Shown one piece after another: positions 42,315 to 50,799 of a stretch of 64,000 nt of DNA; the first letter of the stretch is position 1; every line of letters begins with the position of its first letter. A program made the translations under genes and the position numbers. The DNA is from CBDCUF01 sp965222525. Its GTDB lineage: Bacteria; Pseudomonadota; Alphaproteobacteria; Rickettsiales; UBA8987. The stretch is taken from contig OZ244955.1 of assembly GCA_965222525.1 (NCBI GenBank), positions 1,550,001 through 1,614,000 of the forward strand, given 5' to 3'. The notes under the pieces are model-generated. The model was not told where the DNA came from and searched no databases. It worked only from the letters and a program-made list of their open reading frames with translations.

Positions 42315-42619
42315 GTAAAATTGGTGAAAGTATTATAAGAGGAATGGAAGAAGCTGTAGCCTTTGCCGAGGGTAAAAAGGTTAGGGGTACGATTGTCCAT
42401 GTTCCAGAGGAAATAAATGTCCGGCGTATTCGTAAAAAACTGAATATGAGCCAGAAAACCTTTTCCGATTATTTCGGCGTGCCCGTTAAAACCATTCAGG
42501 ACTGGGAACAGGGACGCCGTGTTCCTACCGGTGCATCCAGGAATTTTCTTTATGTTATCGACCAGGAGCCGGAAGCCGTCCACCGCGCCCTGGGCACTGT
42601 TATCCAGCCTGTAATCTAG
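42311..42619 (+). CDS. HigA-type Xre antitoxin
   Basis: 102 residues. C-terminal Xre helix-turn-helix: INVRRIRKKLNMSQKTFSDY near 35-54 and VKTIQDWEQGRRVP near 58-71, which is the form found in antitoxins of RelE/HigB2 toxins. The N-terminal 30 residues probably bind the toxin. It shares ATGA with the toxin gene, so the two are coupled. It should repress the operon through the dyad in the upstream promoter. Confidence 0.88.
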   Translation: MSKIGESIIRGMEEAVAFAEGKKVRGTIVHVPEEINVRRIRKKLNMSQKTFSDYFGVPVKTIQDWEQGRRVPTGASRNFLYVIDQEPEAVHRALGTVIQPVI

Positions 42620-42636
42620 GGCGTGTGTACATTTCG

Positions 42637-43506
42637 CTAGGTTCTGGATAATGTGGGAGAATCAATTTTATTTTGCTTCTCAAGCATTTTTACATATTTT
42701 CCTTCAGGGTCATTCTGGGCGATTACAATACCGCCATTACGAAGCTGCGGGTAATATTTCTCCACCGTTGTGTTGTACTCGCCGTACTTGTCTTTTCCTG
42801 ACTGGTTCCATATTGAATAGAAAGGCTCATAATCGGGACGGGCAAATCTTCTGATATATCTGGAATTTGCATCTTCAATTTTTCCATAATCAAATGTTAT
42901 GGGAATCATGGTTGTACCCCCCCCTTCAATCTCAACTTTAACGGGATTATCATTCGCATCACTTATAACTCCTATATTTTCCCCGTAAACATCAGTACTG
43001 ACTCCAAAATTAGCCATAGTTGCAATTGTCAGCTTTCTTAAAGTTGCTTCTGTTGACCCGCCGAATTCGCTAATAAGCTTCAGTCTGGGATATATTTTTG
43101 CATCCAGAGCAGGTTTATCGGGAGCTGCAGGACTTACACCCAGCTGCTCGCTAAGGTCTATTCTCTGGGTATATTGAAATGGAAGAAGCAATGGTTTTAT
43201 CTTTTTCAAGGAATCTTCATTTTTTACCTGCATTTTGTGGTATACAGGATTTAATTTTACCATCTGGTTATTTTTTGAGTCCTTCAGCATTGTTGCATAA
43301 TGCCCGTTACCATCTGCTTCAGGCTCGGTTATACCAGTCTTTACAAGGGTTTTGGCTATCTCTGGAACCAATGCAGGATATCGGTCAATCGTATGGATTA
43401 TGTTATCTGTGGTATCAGGTCTACGCTGATTCTCGAAAATACTCTTCAGCCTTTCTGTTACCTCATGTTCCAGTTCAGACAGCTCTTTTTTGCTACTTTT
43501 CATCAT
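42637..43506 (-). CDS. Orphan protein with perfect PHO-box promoter
   Basis: 289 residues, not recognised. Soluble, with no signal peptide or membrane helix. The N-terminal 45 residues are charged and helical (KKELSELEHEVTERLKSIF). The middle carries a long helical to mixed region (HKMQVKNEDSLKKIKPLLLP), and the C-terminal half is glycine-containing beta-rich sequence (KVEIEGGGTTMIPITF). The start (two ATGs in tandem at 43506/43503) lies only nine bases after the -10, so the message is nearly leaderless. The last 41 bp of the region are duplicated on the far side of the neighbouring toxin-antitoxin pair. Confidence 0.68.
   Translation of the reverse strand: MMKSSKKELSELEHEVTERLKSIFENQRRPDTTDNIIHTIDRYPALVPEIAKTLVKTGITEPEADGNGHYATMLKDSKNNQMVKLNPVYHKMQVKNEDSLKKIKPLLLPFQYTQRIDLSEQLGVSPAAPDKPALDAKIYPRLKLISEFGGSTEATLRKLTIATMANFGVSTDVYGENIGVISDANDNPVKVEIEGGGTTMIPITFDYGKIEDANSRYIRRFARPDYEPFYSIWNQSGKDKYGEYNTTVEKYYPQLRNGGIVIAQNDPEGKYVKMLEKQNKIDSPTLSRT
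42656..42696. repeat. 41-bp direct repeat, right copy
   Basis: Lies in the 3' end of the orphan gene 42637-43506 and matches 41885-41925 at 40 of 41 positions. Together with the left copy it brackets 730 bp that hold the RelE/HigA module. Confidence 0.9.
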
Positions 43507-43515
43507 AATAATTCC

Positions 43516-43549
43516 ATTATACCATCCAAATGTTAAAGTTTTATGACAG
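43516..43549 (-). promoter_or_regulatory. PHO-box promoter of the orphan gene 42637-43506
   Basis: On the minus strand: CTGTCAT (43543-43549), AAAA, CTTTAAC (43532-43538), nine bases from TTAACA to TATAAT (43516-43521) preceded by TGG. It is identical over the whole box to the site before the gene at 60126, 16.5 kb away. Confidence 0.8.
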
Positions 43550-43690
43550 GATTGAAAGTTTTTTCATTTTTTGGAAGATAATATGAGAAATCCTCCAGGA
43601 TTTCCAGTTAATCTACCGCTCTCCCGACTATTTATAACCCTCGACTACAAACAGGTTGAATATGTGTAGCTTATACTATATTTGCTATAA

Positions 43691-43718
43691 CCTGTAATCT
43701 ACCACCTGTAACCTGATA
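43691..43718. repeat. Heptad repeat (CCTGTAA type) before pepA
   Basis: Four units CCTGTAA, TCTACCA, CCTGTAA, CCTGATA end shortly before the pepA ribosome binding site (aaaagga). Confidence 0.75.
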
Positions 43719-43730
43719 AAAGGAGTTGCC

Positions 43731-45245
43731 ATGCAAGTAAAGTTTAGTGATTTGAAATCGGTTGAGTCGGGGAATGTTGTATTTCCCGTATCCGAGGATT
43801 TGAAACTGCCTTCCGCTCTCAAGAAGATTGATGATGCCAATCTCGGTTCGATATACAAGGCAATAAAATCTGCCGATTTCAAGGGTAAGCATGGTAAATT
43901 CCTCTCCATACTGGGGGGTATCGGTAATTTCGACAGGATTGTACTGGTCGGCACCGGCGGGGATAGCGATGATGATGAAAAAAATGGTGGGGTGAAAACC
44001 GAATATGACATACAGGCACTTGGCGGCAAGATATATTCCTACCTCAACGGACAGCGTATAAAGCAGGCTACGGTTGTAATAGAGGAATCTGTCGGCGATT
44101 TCTTCCCCGAGGCTATTTCTGCCAACCTGGCATATGGTGCACGGCTGAAAAGCTATAATTTCGACAAATACTTTACCAAAAAGAAGGATGATGAGAAACC
44201 TGCACTGGAAGAGGTTTCGCTTGCGCTGGGTGCACCTGATGATGCGGTGGCGAAGTATGAGGATATGGAAAAGGTTGGTGACGGTGTGTTCCTCACCCGT
44301 GATGTGGTTTCCGAGCCTCCTAACGTGCTTTATCCCGAATCCTATGCTGACCGCTGCAAGGAGTTAAAATCACTTGGAGTAAAGGTAGAGATTCTCGATG
44401 AAAAGGATATGCGTAAACTTGGGATGGGCTCTTTGCTTGCAGTTGGACAGGGTAGCGAGAAGGAATCACAGCTGGTGGTGATGCAGTGGAACGGCGCCGA
44501 TGACAGCAAAGCCCAGCCTATAGCCTTTGTCGGGAAGGGGGTTACGTTCGATACCGGCGGGATTTCAATAAAACCGTCCAAGGATATGCATGAGATGAAA
44601 TATGATATGGCCGGTTCCGGTGCGGTGGTCGGGCTTATGGCGGCATTGGCCGGACGCAAGGCCAGGGTGAATGCAGTCGGTGTTGTCGGGCTGGTGGAAA
44701 ATATGCCTGGTGGCGGAGCGACTCGGCCTGGCGATGTGGTTACGTCAATGTCAGGACAGACTATTGAGGTGTTGAATACCGATGCCGAGGGGCGGATGGT
44801 GCTGGCCGATGCGCTGTGGTATACGCAAAACCGCTTCAAGCCGCAATTTATGGTGAATCTGGCTACTTTAACAGGAGCCATTGTGGTTGCACTGGCGGAC
44901 CAGTATGCCGGTCTGTTCTCCAATAATGACGAGTTATCCGAGCGCCTGGCCGAGGCAGGTGAGAAAGTGCGTGAGCGGCTGTGGCGCTTCCCGATGGGCA
45001 AGGAATATGATGAGATGATTGATTCCAAGGTGGCTGATGTACAGAATATCGGCGACGGACGCGGTGCGGGCAGTATCACCGCCGGACAATTCCTGCAACG
45101 CTTTGTCAATGACGCCCCATGGGCACATCTCGACATAGCCGGTATGGCCTGGGCAGACAAGGCGCTTGACATTACTCCCAAAGGTGCATCCGGCTTCGGC
45201 GTCCGCCTGCTCAACCGCCTGGTCGAGGACCATTATGAGGGGTAA
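43731..45245 (+). CDS. pepA: Leucyl aminopeptidase (M17)
   Basis: Cytoplasmic two-zinc aminopeptidase that releases N-terminal amino acids; PepA homologues may also bind DNA. 504 residues. Metal and catalytic residues are in VGKGVTFDTGGISIKPSKDM near 263-282 (lysine, aspartate), KYDMAGSGAV near 286 and NTDAEGRMVLADAL near 346-359 (the M17 signature). A ribosome binding site (aaaggag) precedes the ATG at 43731. It is convergent with the YgjV-like gene; the stop codons abut. Confidence 0.96.
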   Translation: MQVKFSDLKSVESGNVVFPVSEDLKLPSALKKIDDANLGSIYKAIKSADFKGKHGKFLSILGGIGNFDRIVLVGTGGDSDDDEKNGGVKTEYDIQALGGKIYSYLNGQRIKQATVVIEESVGDFFPEAISANLAYGARLKSYNFDKYFTKKKDDEKPALEEVSLALGAPDDAVAKYEDMEKVGDGVFLTRDVVSEPPNVLYPESYADRCKELKSLGVKVEILDEKDMRKLGMGSLLAVGQGSEKESQLVVMQWNGADDSKAQPIAFVGKGVTFDTGGISIKPSKDMHEMKYDMAGSGAVVGLMAALAGRKARVNAVGVVGLVENMPGGGATRPGDVVTSMSGQTIEVLNTDAEGRMVLADALWYTQNRFKPQFMVNLATLTGAIVVALADQYAGLFSNNDELSERLAEAGEKVRERLWRFPMGKEYDEMIDSKVADVQNIGDGRGAGSITAGQFLQRFVNDAPWAHLDIAGMAWADKALDITPKGASGFGVRLLNRLVEDHYEG

Positions 45246-45770
45246 TTATTTGGAACAATTAGAATATCTTTTTAGCCTGTGCAATGTACGAATTGTTCTG
45301 ATATTTACTGTAAGTATGAATAGTTCCATCAGAAGCGGGCCTATGCTCATAACAAGTATGTTATGAACTATCCACAGGCTCGAAGCACACAGAAAAGCAA
45401 GCCGCATGGGAATCCGTTCAAGATAGAAAATCCCCATGGTCGTAATCACACCACTGGTTACAGGCAATATGTCAGTCCATTTTTCATAATAATAAATGCC
45501 GAAAATGATGTAGAGAGCTACGAAGAGCGGCGCAAAAAATTTTACCTTCGCAAAAAGTGATACAAGGTTGCGGGTGCCGGCGATGAATGTGGTAACAACC
45601 GCCCCGTTCGCACCCAGTAACAGAAAGTGAACAGACAGGGCATATGATTGTACTGTCAGCAGGATCTTGAGCTTCCTGTCATCATGGCTCAGAAACGCAG
45701 CAACACCAAAAACAAATGCAACAAAACCAATGGCTTGTATGAAGAATATATTGCTGGTGACTGCAGACAT
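45246..45770 (-). CDS. YgjV-family inner membrane protein
   Basis: 174 residues with about six membrane helices; QAIGFVAFVFGVAAFLSHDD near 12, FHLLLGANGAVVTTFIAGTRN near 48 and SGVITTMGIFYLERIPMRL near 107 resemble the YgjV/'inner membrane protein' family. Its function is not established. It follows the phosphatase gene with a 10-bp gap on the same strand and could share its transcript. Confidence 0.75.
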   Translation of the reverse strand: MSAVTSNIFFIQAIGFVAFVFGVAAFLSHDDRKLKILLTVQSYALSVHFLLLGANGAVVTTFIAGTRNLVSLFAKVKFFAPLFVALYIIFGIYYYEKWTDILPVTSGVITTMGIFYLERIPMRLAFLCASSLWIVHNILVMSIGPLLMELFILTVNIRTIRTLHRLKRYSNCSK

Positions 45771-45780
45771 ATCGGTGTTT

Positions 45781-46416
45781 CTATAAATCAGCAGGGTTAC
45801 GGTTCCAGAAATCTACCAGAAAGGCAGAACCGCTATAGGAAATAACGCAGAGATTGCCGGTTTTGACTTTCAGCGTTTGTTCATTTACCCGACGGTCAAA
45901 TTCACCCGGAACCAGCTTCAGGAAATAGCGCAGGATACCGTTACTTGATACGACCATAACGTTATCATTTTCCTTGTGGTTCTCCACAATTTTCATTGCA
46001 AGGGATTTAATAGCAGATGCTATTTTTTTCTCACCGGGCAACCAGTTGCCGGACATAGGCCACTTGCTGTATTTCTGCCATTCCTCGACCTCCTGCCGGC
46101 CGTATAATTCGATTATTTCATCATTGGATTTCCCTGCCCAGTTGCCATAGTCAATCTCCCGCAGTCTTTCATCAATAATAGGTTCAATATTCATCCCTAT
46201 CTCGGACACAATTATCTCCGCATATTCCCGTGTGCGCTTCAGAGGTGCGCAGTAAATTCCATCAAGCTCAATTCCGGCCTTTTTCAAAGCCTGCCCACAG
46301 CATTTTGCCTGATTGCGTCCTTCTTCAACCAGTGGTAAATCATTAGCACCGCCCACCCAGTATGCTTCGGCGGAACTGTTAAATGTATTGCCATGGCGGG
46401 ATAAAATGATACGCAT
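45781..46416 (-). CDS. Histidine phosphatase family protein
   Basis: 211 residues. The catalytic motif RHGNTF sits at 6-11. Other family landmarks: CAPLKRTREYAEII near 56-69, a conserved ERLREIDYGNWAGKSND near 82-98 with the acid residue, and VVSSNGILRYFLK near 155 where SHG or SSNG holds the second histidine position (here asparagine in place of histidine). The substrate could be a sugar phosphate or alpha-ribazole phosphate. The start overlaps the stop of kdsB, so a role in the same LPS or sugar pathway is possible. Confidence 0.82.
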   Translation of the reverse strand: MRIILSRHGNTFNSSAEAYWVGGANDLPLVEEGRNQAKCCGQALKKAGIELDGIYCAPLKRTREYAEIIVSEIGMNIEPIIDERLREIDYGNWAGKSNDEIIELYGRQEVEEWQKYSKWPMSGNWLPGEKKIASAIKSLAMKIVENHKENDNVMVVSSNGILRYFLKLVPGEFDRRVNEQTLKVKTGNLCVISYSGSAFLVDFWNRNPADL

Positions 46417-47195
46417 CAGACCAACTCTCCCTCCCGTTCGATTATTTCCTCAACGATTTTAATATCCTGCGGACTGTCAACCGCCCAGTGAGTGCGGCCT
46501 TTATAATCAACCGGTACAATCCGCACTTTCATACCAGCCTCAAGCGCACGCAATACCTCGATTTTCTCGGCCTTCTCAAACCGGCTTTCGGGCAGGGAAA
46601 GAAAAGCTTTCAACGCATCAAGCCTGTAGGCATACATGCCGATATGGCGGAAAACCGGCGGGTTATCATAATCATCACGCAGGAAAGGTATCATCCGCTT
46701 GGAGAAATACAGCGCATTATAGTTACTGTCGAAAGTAACCGTCGTACCGCCGGCATCGCCCCGCGCCTTGGATTCAAGCAATGCCTCATATTTTGCCTTG
46801 TCAAGCTGTACCGCCGGTGTGGCGATTTTTACCGCCCCATCCTCCTGCATTTTATCCACCAGTGCCTGCACAATCCATGGCGGGGTCAGTACAGCGTCAC
46901 CCTGCAGGTTAATTATTATTTCAGGCGCAGGTGAAAGGGTTTCAGCCAATCGACAAGCCCGCTCGGTACCATTCCTGCATTCAGCCGGAGTCATAGCCGC
47001 CTTTCCGCCAAACCGCTCGACATGCTGATATATCCGTTCATCATCGGTAGCAACGAATACCGCATCAACATTACGTACTGCCCTGGCAATATTATACACC
47101 CGCTCAACCAGGCTGACTCCGGCGATTTCCTTTAAAGGCTTGGCCGGCAATCTGGTAGAGCCATATCTGGAGGGTATAACGATAATTGTTTGCAT
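46416..47195 (-). CDS. kdsB: 3-deoxy-manno-octulosonate cytidylyltransferase
   Basis: Activates Kdo as CMP-Kdo for the inner core of lipopolysaccharide. 259 residues. CTP site IVIPSRYGSTRLPAKPL at 4-20, VFVATDDERIYQHVE near 45-59, the signature NLQGDAVLTPPWIVQ near 95-109, and FRHIGMYAYR near 186 all fit KdsB. The gene is translationally coupled to a histidine phosphatase. It supports a Gram-negative envelope with Kdo, as does lptF. Confidence 0.94.
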   Translation of the reverse strand: MQTIIVIPSRYGSTRLPAKPLKEIAGVSLVERVYNIARAVRNVDAVFVATDDERIYQHVERFGGKAAMTPAECRNGTERACRLAETLSPAPEIIINLQGDAVLTPPWIVQALVDKMQEDGAVKIATPAVQLDKAKYEALLESKARGDAGGTTVTFDSNYNALYFSKRMIPFLRDDYDNPPVFRHIGMYAYRLDALKAFLSLPESRFEKAEKIEVLRALEAGMKVRIVPVDYKGRTHWAVDSPQDIKIVEEIIEREGELV

Positions 47196-47350
47196 ATGTG
47201 TAGATATATTTTAAATTAGTGCAAAGATCTGAATTCTTATGGTTCATAGGCACTTTATCAGTTTGCTAAGTACAAGTTAGGTTATAGTCATTTCTGTTCC
47301 ACTGAAAATCATTATCGACAGATATTTGTAAAAAATTGCATTTTTGATAA

Positions 47351-48139
47351 CTAGCTCATACCAATAATACCACTCTGCGGAGAAGAAGGACTGGCAATAT
47401 TCCGCTTCTGCATACGGCCGGCGAGATATGCGTAGCGGCCGGCATCAACTGCAAGCCTCATCGCATCTGCCATCATAACCGGATTATCCGCCCCGGCAAT
47501 CGCCGTGTTAATCAATACCGCATCGCAGCCAAGCTCCATCGCAAACGCCGCATCGGAGGCCGTACCAACCCCCGCATCAACCAGCACAGGTACCGATGAT
47601 TGCCGTACTATCATCCCGATATTAAGCGGGTTGCGTATCCCAAGCCCGGAGCCTATCGGCGCACCAAGCGGCATCACCGCAACACAGCCTATATCCTCAA
47701 GCTTGCCCGCCATAACAGGGTCATCGCTGCTATAGGCCATTACCTCAAAACCGTCATCGACAAGGATACGGGCGGCCTTCAGGGTTTCCTCCATATCGGG
47801 GTAGAGGCTGCGCCGGTCGCCGATAACCTCAAGCTTGACCAGATTCCAGCCACCTGCCTCCCGTGCCAGACGCAGGGTACGTACCGCCTCCTGCGCCGTA
47901 TAACAACCGGCACTGTTGGGCAGGTAGGTATATTTATCGGGCGGGAGATAATCCTGTAACATAGGCTGTCCGGCCCCGGCAAGGTTAACCCGCCTTACGG
48001 CAACCGTTACAATTTCCGCTCCCGAAGCTTCAACAGCCGCTGCAGTCTGCGCAAAATCCCGATACTTCCCCGTCCCGACCAGCAGACGTGAATTATACTC
48101 CTTCCCTGCAAGTATGAATTTATCGTTCATGTTTTTCAA
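47351..48139 (-). CDS. thiG: Thiazole synthase
   Basis: Forms the thiazole phosphate ring of thiamine from deoxyxylulose phosphate, dehydroglycine and ThiS thiocarboxylate. 262 residues. The Schiff-base lysine is in NLVKLEVIGD near 98-107; PLGAPIGSGLGIRNP near 155 and VDAGVGTASDAAFAMELGCD near 187-206 form the phosphate and substrate sites. No other thi gene or TPP riboswitch is adjacent; the upstream region is occupied by a composite repeat. Its substrate DXP is made by dxs, also in this window. Confidence 0.95.
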   Translation of the reverse strand: MKNMNDKFILAGKEYNSRLLVGTGKYRDFAQTAAAVEASGAEIVTVAVRRVNLAGAGQPMLQDYLPPDKYTYLPNSAGCYTAQEAVRTLRLAREAGGWNLVKLEVIGDRRSLYPDMEETLKAARILVDDGFEVMAYSSDDPVMAGKLEDIGCVAVMPLGAPIGSGLGIRNPLNIGMIVRQSSVPVLVDAGVGTASDAAFAMELGCDAVLINTAIAGADNPVMMADAMRLAVDAGRYAYLAGRMQKRNIASPSSPQSGIIGMS

Positions 48140-48165
48140 TTTCAGTATTCCAATAGCCTGAGTTG

Positions 48166-48379
48166 GATTGTGCCTCCCCCGCTTACGGGGGAGGCAAGAA
48201 ATTCTAGAAATCCATGTCCTCCGTAGCTTTAGCGTAGGAGGATTGATTTCAGAATTTCTGGTGGGGAAATACTAATAACTAATAGCCAAAGGCCAACAGC
48301 CATAACCTCACCATTCCCTCCCCAGAAATCTGGCAGACAAGCTGCTCAGATTTCTTACCCCTCCCGCTTGCGGGAGGGG
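48166..48379. repeat. Composite hairpin/heptad repeat (family B)
   Basis: Contains GC hairpins at both ends (CCCCCGC..GCGGGGGAGG and CCCCTCCCGC..GCGGGAGGGG) and paired AGAAATT / AATTTCT arms. Heptads CTAATAA, CTAATAG, CCAAAGG, CCAACAG, CCATAAC lie at 48272-48306, followed by CCTCACCATTCCCTCCCCAG. The same order is seen at 57655-57836. Confidence 0.85.
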
Positions 48380-48383
48380 TACT

Positions 48384-48842
48384 CTATCCCCTGTGATAAG
48401 GATGGGAGTTAACAATCGAATAGGCGCGGTAGAGCTGCTCCATCAGCATAACCCGCGCCATCATGTGCGGCCAGGTCATGTGTCCCAGTGAAAAACGGAA
48501 ATTGGCCACATCCAGTACGTTCCTGCCCAGGCCGTCCGCCCCGCCGAACAGGAATGTCAGGCGGTTCTGCCCGCCACCCTGCCATTTCTCCAGCATATCT
48601 GCAAATTCATAACTCCCCAGCTGCCTGCCTTTCTCATCCATTGCAATTTTAAAGGAAGGCTTCGGAGCCGCCTTAAGCAACAGCTCACCCTCCTTCTGCT
48701 TTAGCTGTTCAACCGGAAGCTGACGCTTCTCCTCCACTTCCTTCAGTGCAACATCCCATGAAATCCTTCCCCTGTAAGACTCATACATCTCACGCATGGT
48801 CGCTGATTTCATTTTCCCAACCGCCGCAATAGTAATTTTCAT
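48384..48842 (-). CDS. rlmH: 23S rRNA (pseudouridine-1915-N3) methyltransferase
   Basis: SPOUT-family methyltransferase acting on pseudouridine 1915 in helix 69 of assembled ribosomes. 152 residues. Signatures: FLFGGADGLG near 97-106 and the C-terminal block LGHMTWPHMMARVMLMEQLY, then RAYSI and HPYHRG, which forms the SAM-binding knot. Length is typical. It is divergent from rpoZ, with about 70 bp between starts. Its stop codon lies at the edge of a composite repeat. Confidence 0.96.
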   Translation of the reverse strand: MKITIAAVGKMKSATMREMYESYRGRISWDVALKEVEEKRQLPVEQLKQKEGELLLKAAPKPSFKIAMDEKGRQLGSYEFADMLEKWQGGGQNRLTFLFGGADGLGRNVLDVANFRFSLGHMTWPHMMARVMLMEQLYRAYSIVNSHPYHRG

Positions 48843-48913
48843 ACAAAATCCTTGTAATTTTTGATATTTGTGGTAGGTAGCTTTTCCCTAAAACATATGG
48901 AGAAAATATAAAA

Positions 48914-49339
48914 ATGGCAAGAGTTACCGTAGAAGATTGTATAGACAAAGTGCATGACAGGTTCGAACTGGTGGCGATAGCCGCCCAGAGAGCCAAGAAT
49001 ATCGCAGGCGGTGCACCGCTTACCATAGACCGTAACGAGGAAAAGGATACGGTCATTGCATTGCGCGAAATCGGGCTGGATAATGTTTCTGTAGAAGAAT
49101 TGCGAAAGGATCTGGTCAAATCACATCAGCGTGAGCGCAGCTTTGAAGATGATATGGTGGAAGATGACCCTGTGGGTAGCCTGCAGCAGGGCATGTCCGC
49201 CGATGAAATAGAAGCGGTTAGAAAGATGGAAGCCGAAGTCGCCCTTGCCGATGATGAAGCTGACTCCAAAATAGTCACCGACGCCCCCGAATCCGATAAC
49301 CTAGACTTCTCCGATGAGAATGTAGAAGTTGATGATTAG
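48914..49339 (+). CDS. rpoZ: RNA polymerase omega subunit
   Basis: 141 residues, starting MARVTVEDCIDKVHDRFELV, with the conserved AIAAQRAKNIAGGAPLT near 22-38 that clamps the beta' C-terminus. A long acidic tail (EDDMVEDDP and onwards) is common in alphaproteobacteria. The omega subunit helps assemble RNA polymerase and, in some bacteria, contributes to ppGpp binding. In many genomes rpoZ is next to relA/spoT; here it is 13 kb away. Confidence 0.95.
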   Translation: MARVTVEDCIDKVHDRFELVAIAAQRAKNIAGGAPLTIDRNEEKDTVIALREIGLDNVSVEELRKDLVKSHQRERSFEDDMVEDDPVGSLQQGMSADEIEAVRKMEAEVALADDEADSKIVTDAPESDNLDFSDENVEVDD

Positions 49340-49366
49340 TTTTTTATAAAGTGGATATCGTGAATC

Positions 49367-49490
49367 TGTCATCCTGAATGGAGCGAAGGATCCATCTACC
49401 CGATGACCGTAGCTATAGAATTGCTGTATGGTTCTTGTATTTTGATAACTATCGCCTACTACTGAGAATTTTAATGGATGGGCACTGAAA
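49367..49490. mobile_element. Decayed MITE-like element, copy A5
   Basis: Begins TGTCATCCTGAA, keeps CCATCTACCCGATGAC and GTATTTTGATAAC in the order seen in copy A1. The right terminal repeat is eroded (ATGGATGGGCACTGAA), so the end is approximate. It lies in the rpoZ-nagZ gap. Confidence 0.65.
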
Positions 49491-49568
49491 TAGCAAAATT
49501 ATGGCTTTTACTAACATAACAAAGTCATCTTTAACGACTAAAATATAATTAACAACGCTCTATTTTAC

Positions 49569-50489
49569 ATGCCTCAATCCCAGCCAAAGCCTGTGATATT
49601 CGGAATGTCGGATGTGGTGTTGAGTGATGCGGAGAAGGTATTTTTTGCCGAGCATAACCCACTTGGATTTATATTATTCACCCGTAATTGCCGTGATAAG
49701 GAGCAGGTTAAGGCACTTGTCAATTCCCTTAAGGAGCTGACCGAAAGGGAGGATACGCTTATCCTGATAGACCAGGAAGGCGGGCGGGTACAGCGTTTGC
49801 AGCCGCCCGTATGGTGTGAATATCCACCGGCGCAGAAATTTGCCGATATGTGCCATACTGATAATACTGCCGAAGATATGGAGCAGGCGAAACAGGCGGT
49901 GTATAGTAATTACAAGGCGCTGGCGAAGGAACTTGCAGAGGTTGGAATAAATACCGATTGTGCACCGGTGCTGGATCTACGACTACCCGATTGCCATGAC
50001 ATTATCGGTGACCGTGCATTTGGTGATAATCCGTATCAGGTTGCCGAGCTTGCACGGGAATCCTGCCGCGGGTTGCAGGATGCAGGAGTTGCCCCGATTA
50101 TCAAGCATATACCAGGCCACGGGCGGGCAAAAGTGGATAGCCACGAGTCATTACCTGTAGTTGATACTCCACATGAAACCCTTTCTGAAACTGACTTTCT
50201 GCCTTTCAAACAACTTGCCGATATGCCATTCGCAATGACTGCCCATATAAAATATACCGATATTGATGATGAGCTTCCGGCAACCCTGTCGCCGAAAGTA
50301 ATAGATATAATCCGCAATGAAATCGGATTCAGGGGCAAGTTACTCACCGATGACCTGTCCATGAAAGCACTTACCGGCAGCTTCACCGAACGTACCAAAC
50401 AATCCCTCACCGCCGGCTGCGACATCATCCTCCACTGCAATGGAGACATGAAGGAGATGCAGGAAATAGCCGGCGCAATCCCTATATAG
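49569..50489 (+). CDS. nagZ: Beta-N-acetylhexosaminidase (NagZ)
   Basis: Glycoside hydrolase family 3 enzyme that removes GlcNAc from muropeptides during murein recycling in the cytoplasm. 306 residues, slightly short for the family. ILIDQEGGRVQRL near 62-74, APVLDL near 130, the KHIPGHGRAKVDSHESLP stretch near 178-195 with the catalytic histidine, and LLTDDLSMKAL near 258-268 with the nucleophile aspartate are all present. The last 8 bp overlap the convergent antitoxin gene. Confidence 0.93.
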   Translation: MPQSQPKPVIFGMSDVVLSDAEKVFFAEHNPLGFILFTRNCRDKEQVKALVNSLKELTEREDTLILIDQEGGRVQRLQPPVWCEYPPAQKFADMCHTDNTAEDMEQAKQAVYSNYKALAKELAEVGINTDCAPVLDLRLPDCHDIIGDRAFGDNPYQVAELARESCRGLQDAGVAPIIKHIPGHGRAKVDSHESLPVVDTPHETLSETDFLPFKQLADMPFAMTAHIKYTDIDDELPATLSPKVIDIIRNEIGFRGKLLTDDLSMKALTGSFTERTKQSLTAGCDIILHCNGDMKEMQEIAGAIPI

Positions 50490-50799
50490 ATGTTCTCATT
50501 TCATTCATCGGAATCTTCTCGGCACCTTTTTCCAGCACAACATTATAACCGCATGCAGTAGCAATTCCTATGAAATTACTGACTTTCATATCCTCCTGTT
50601 TGCCTGACCTTACATTCTGGATCACAGTGGGAGACAGCCCAACTTCCTTTGCCAGGGAGCGGACAGATTGTTCATCCTCCTCCATTAAAGCGCAAATAAG
50701 CTCGGATAGCAGAAACTCCCTGTATCCTTCTTCAAACTCTTTTCTGAAGGAAGCATCCTGCATTAAGCTATCATAAGTTGATAATTGCTTATTTTTCAT
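50482..50799 (-). CDS. Xre-type antitoxin of a HigBA-like module
   Basis: 105 residues. A helix-turn-helix lies at about 60-85 (SVRSLAKEVGLSPTVIQNVR), followed by SNFIGIATACGYNVVLEKG, the C-terminal pattern of small Xre antitoxins paired with HigB-like toxins. It overlaps the upstream toxin gene by 11 bp (toxin first) and the convergent nagZ by 8 bp, so there is no space for an own terminator. Confidence 0.85.
   Translation of the reverse strand: MKNKQLSTYDSLMQDASFRKEFEEGYREFLLSELICALMEEDEQSVRSLAKEVGLSPTVIQNVRSGKQEDMKVSNFIGIATACGYNVVLEKGAEKIPMNEMRTSI

Noticed and set aside
48140..48165. TPP riboswitch upstream of thiG
   Set aside because: No thi-box sequence or matching fold; the upstream region is repeat DNA.
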